Position numbers and translations under genes: made by a program | The notes under the pieces: generated by a model | What the model was told of the DNA's origin: nothing | Database searches by the model: none | What the model saw: only the letters and a program-made list of their open reading frames with translations | Source of the DNA: an uncultured Helicobacteraceae bacterium | GTDB lineage: Bacteria; Campylobacterota; Campylobacteria; Campylobacterales; Sulfurimonadaceae | Direction of reading: 5' to 3' | Length of the DNA stretch: 8,488 nt | Assembly: GCA_903903705.1 (NCBI GenBank) | Contig: CAIUZU010000173.1 | Coordinates: 1-8,488 of the forward strand | Shown here: piece by piece, positions 6,374-8,488 of the stretch | How positions within the stretch are numbered: the stretch's first letter is position 1 | Layout: each line of letters starts with the position of its first letter

Positions 6374-7464
6374 AAACTTTAGATGATTGCAGAGTCGCTA
6401 TTGATACTATTGATGATGAGATATTGGAACTTCTTAACAGAAGAATGGAGATAGTCAAGCGAGTAGGCGAGATAAAAAAAGAGAGCGGCGGGGCAATATA
6501 CAGACCTGAAAGGGAAAATGCTATTATTCAAAGATTGACGCAAAATAGCATTGAGCAAAAAGGGCTTTTAAATGCAAGTGCTATTGAAGCGATATTTTTA
6601 GAAATTTTTGCAGTTTCAAGAAATCTGGAACTGCCTGAACGTATAGCATATCTCGGACCGGAGGGAAGCTTTACTCATCAAGCGGCAGAGAGCCGTTTTG
6701 GGGCTATGAGTGATTATCTCTCGCTGAGTTCTATCCACTCTGTTTTTAAAACACTTGAAGCTAAGCATGCCAAATTCGGTGTTGTCCCTATTGAAAACTC
6801 AAGAGATGGAATCGTCAGCGAAACACTGGATCTGCTTGCAAAGAGTTCAGTGAAAATTGTGGCGGAGCTATATATGCCGATTCACATGTCGTTTGCTACA
6901 AAAGCGACAAAACTAAGCCAAATAACTAAAATTTACTCAAAAGATAAGGGATTTGGACAGTGCAGGGAATTTTTAATAGAACATGACCTTGTAAATGTCG
7001 AGCAAATTCCCGTTGAATCAACAGCAAAAGCGGCAATTCTTGCGGCAGAAAATCCAAATGCAGCCGCTATTTGCAGCCATATTGCGGCAAAATTGTACTG
7101 TATTCCTACTATGTTTGATCGTATAGAAGATGATATAGGATCTCAGACAAGATTCGTAATCCTCAGTGACTTTAAAAACGAAAAAAGCCAAGATGACAAA
7201 ACTTCTATTTTAGTCAGACTCAAAGACTCTGTAAAAGCCGGATCTCTTGTTCATTTTCTACAGGATTTTGATGATCAAAATATAAATCTCTCAAAAATAG
7301 AGTCTCGTCCTTCAAAAGACAAGGGTGGTTTTGATTACTGGTTTTTTATAGATTTTTACGGTCATATTGATGATGAGAAGTTTCAAAAAGTATTACAAAA
7401 ACATAAAGGAGAAGTAACTTGGCTAGGAAGTTACATAAAAGGGCAAAACATTGAAGTTCAATAA
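6370..7464 (+). CDS. pheA: Bifunctional chorismate mutase / prephenate dehydratase
   Basis: Converts chorismate to prephenate and then to phenylpyruvate, the committed steps to phenylalanine. The 364 residues hold three domains. The first is an AroQ-type chorismate mutase (about 1-88) keeping Arg8, Arg25, Lys36, Arg48 and Glu49, equivalent to E. coli Arg11, Arg28, Lys39, Arg51 and Glu52. The second is prephenate dehydratase (about 91-268) with [10 protein letters not shown] (94-103), VPIENSRDG (139-147) and the catalytic TRF (260-262). The third is a C-terminal ACT domain (about 278-358) with GSLV (291-294) and ESRP (311-314), where phenylalanine normally binds, so feedback inhibition by Phe is expected. 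The residue two before TRF is Ser258, where many family members have Asn. The gene overlaps the HAD gene by 4 nt and hisC by 14 nt. No leader-peptide attenuator is visible upstream. Confidence 0.96.
   Translation: MKTLDDCRVAIDTIDDEILELLNRRMEIVKRVGEIKKESGGAIYRPERENAIIQRLTQNSIEQKGLLNASAIEAIFLEIFAVSRNLELPERIAYLGPEGSFTHQAAESRFGAMSDYLSLSSIHSVFKTLEAKHAKFGVVPIENSRDGIVSETLDLLAKSSVKIVAELYMPIHMSFATKATKLSQITKIYSKDKGFGQCREFLIEHDLVNVEQIPVESTAKAAILAAENPNAAAICSHIAAKLYCIPTMFDRIEDDIGSQTRFVILSDFKNEKSQDDKTSILVRLKDSVKAGSLVHFLQDFDDQNINLSKIESRPSKDKGGFDYWFFIDFYGHIDDEKFQKVLQKHKGEVTWLGSYIKGQNIEVQ
7439..7443 (+). promoter_or_regulatory. Ribosome binding site deciding the hisC TTG start
   Basis: AAGGG lies 7 nt upstream of the TTG at 7451, inside the end of pheA. 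An in-frame TAA at 7436-7438 closes the hisC frame just upstream, so this site supports the TTG as the initiator. Confidence 0.65.
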
Positions 7465-8488
7465 AAATTTAGAAAATATTAAAACATATGAAGCAGGAAA
7501 GCCGATAGAGCTTGTTGTAAGAGAGTTTGGCATAGATCCAAAAGATATCGTAAAGTTGGCATCAAACGAGAATCCAAGCGGATGTTCGCCTAAGGTAGTA
7601 GAGGCAGTTAGAGTTATTTTATCCAAAATGGCACTCTACCCTGATGACTCTATGATAAAGCTAAAAAATGCACTAAGTACAAAAATGGGTGTTGCAAATG
7701 AGAATATTATAATCGGATCCGGAAGTGATCAGGTTATAGAGTTTTTGATTCATGCAAAAGCAACCTATGGCTCAAAAATTTTGATGAACAGCATAACATT
7801 TGCTATGTATGAGATATATGCAAAACATGTAGGAGCAGAGGTTATAAGAACTGCTTCACAAGAGCATGATATGGATGAATTTTATGAGCTTTATAAGCAA
7901 GAAAAACCCGAAATCATATTTATATGCACCCCAAATAACCCGACTGGGGATGCTTTGGATGCACAGAAAATATTTGAGTTTTTGAAGAAGATAGACAATG
8001 ATACTTTAGTTGTAATTGACGGTGCTTACATGGAGTATGCAATAGCAAAAGATGCCAAAAAAGAGATAGTCGTAAAAGAGTTGATAGAGCAGTTTGACAA
8101 TGTGATTTATCTGGGAACTTTTTCTAAAGCTTATGGTCTTGGCGGAATGAGAGTAGGATACGGTGTGGCAAATGCGAAGATAATAAAAGAGCTTTATAAA
8201 CTTAGACCGCCATTTAACATTACGACTCTCTCCCTTGAAGCTGCAAGTGTCGCTTTGGAAGATGAAGATTTTGTGAAAAAAAGTGTAACTCTTAATTTAC
8301 AGCAGATGAAAAGATATGAAGAGTTTGCAAAAGAACAAAAAATTGATATAATAAACAGTTATACAAATTTTGTTACGTTATGTTTAAATCCAAACCAAAA
8401 CTCATCAAAGATATCAAGCTTATTACTTCAAAAGGGTATGATAGTTAGAGATTTAAGCAGTTATAATATGAATGCAATTCGAGTAACA
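7451..8488 (+). CDS. hisC: Histidinol-phosphate aminotransferase, 3'-truncated by window edge
   Basis: Fold-type I PLP aminotransferase that interconverts histidinol phosphate and imidazoleacetol phosphate using glutamate and 2-oxoglutarate in histidine synthesis. The 346 visible codons have no stop; the family is about 360-365 residues, so roughly 15-20 are missing. The start is TTG at 7451, the only start codon between the in-frame TAA at 7436 and the conserved N-terminus, giving [17 protein letters not shown], very like C. jejuni HisC as I recall it. Motifs: [10 protein letters not shown] near the N-terminus, LYPDDS, GSGSDQ, NNPTG (162-166), IDGAY with Asp190 and Tyr193, and the PLP lysine Lys226 in [16 protein letters not shown]. 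It overlaps pheA by 14 nt. Some HisC enzymes also transaminate phenylpyruvate and 4-hydroxyphenylpyruvate (known in Bacillus subtilis), so its place behind pheA may mean it also completes phenylalanine synthesis. Confidence 0.94.
   Translation, partial: MKFNKNLENIKTYEAGKPIELVVREFGIDPKDIVKLASNENPSGCSPKVVEAVRVILSKMALYPDDSMIKLKNALSTKMGVANENIIIGSGSDQVIEFLIHAKATYGSKILMNSITFAMYEIYAKHVGAEVIRTASQEHDMDEFYELYKQEKPEIIFICTPNNPTGDALDAQKIFEFLKKIDNDTLVVIDGAYMEYAIAKDAKKEIVVKELIEQFDNVIYLGTFSKAYGLGGMRVGYGVANAKIIKELYKLRPPFNITTLSLEAASVALEDEDFVKKSVTLNLQQMKRYEEFAKEQKIDIINSYTNFVTLCLNPNQNSSKISSLLLQKGMIVRDLSSYNMNAIRVT

Noticed and set aside
6255..6458. Minus-strand frame across the HAD/pheA junction, and a similar one at 7423-7626 across pheA/hisC
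   Set aside because: They cover the tightly overlapping ends of real genes and have no supporting signal.
1..8488. A mobile element, CRISPR array, toxin-antitoxin or other defence system
   Set aside because: No direct repeats, terminal inverted repeats, integrase or transposase motifs or unassigned genes are present; all coding space is taken by recognisable housekeeping genes.

Overview
The window is an ordinary, dense, plus-strand housekeeping block from an AT-rich bacterium, most likely a Campylobacterota (epsilonproteobacterial) member close to Sulfurimonas or Sulfuricurvum. This assignment rests on the proteins, which resemble Campylobacter and Helicobacter homologues as I recall them. 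It also rests on gene order: rplY, pth, a YjgP/YjgQ permease, lysA, a HAD hydrolase, pheA, hisC is the order I remember from Campylobacter jejuni (rplY-pth-Cj0313-lysA-Cj0315-pheA-hisC, followed there by fliF). No database search was possible.

Layout. Positions 1-858 hold a transaldolase that lacks its N-terminus because the window starts inside it. It overlaps by 4 nt a PilT/PilU-type retraction ATPase (855-2051). After a 66-nt gap with a good sigma70-type -10 box come rplY (L25/CTC, 2118-2654) and, 2 nt later, pth (2657-3214). A 30-nt gap leads to an LptF/LptG-type six-helix permease (3245-4315). A 68-nt gap with a second likely promoter leads to lysA (best start 4384). From lysA on the genes are tightly packed: a NagD-like HAD protein after 1 nt, bifunctional pheA with a 4-nt overlap, and hisC with a 14-nt overlap from a TTG start. 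hisC runs off the right edge about 15-20 residues before its expected end.

Function. The window mixes central carbon metabolism (tal), surface motility or retraction (pilT/pilU-like), translation (rplY, pth), envelope LPS export (lptF/G-like) and amino-acid synthesis (lysA for lysine, pheA for phenylalanine, hisC for histidine and possibly aromatic transamination). The likely transcription units are tal-pilU, rplY-pth with possible read-through into the permease, and lysA-HAD-pheA-hisC.

I found no mobile element, CRISPR array, tRNA or rRNA gene, riboswitch or evidence of a new biological system. The observations worth checking are small: a HAD protein whose second motif-I aspartate is glutamine, an LptG-like coupling helix without the usual glutamate, an isolated PilU-like ATPase, and start-codon and promoter details at lysA and hisC.
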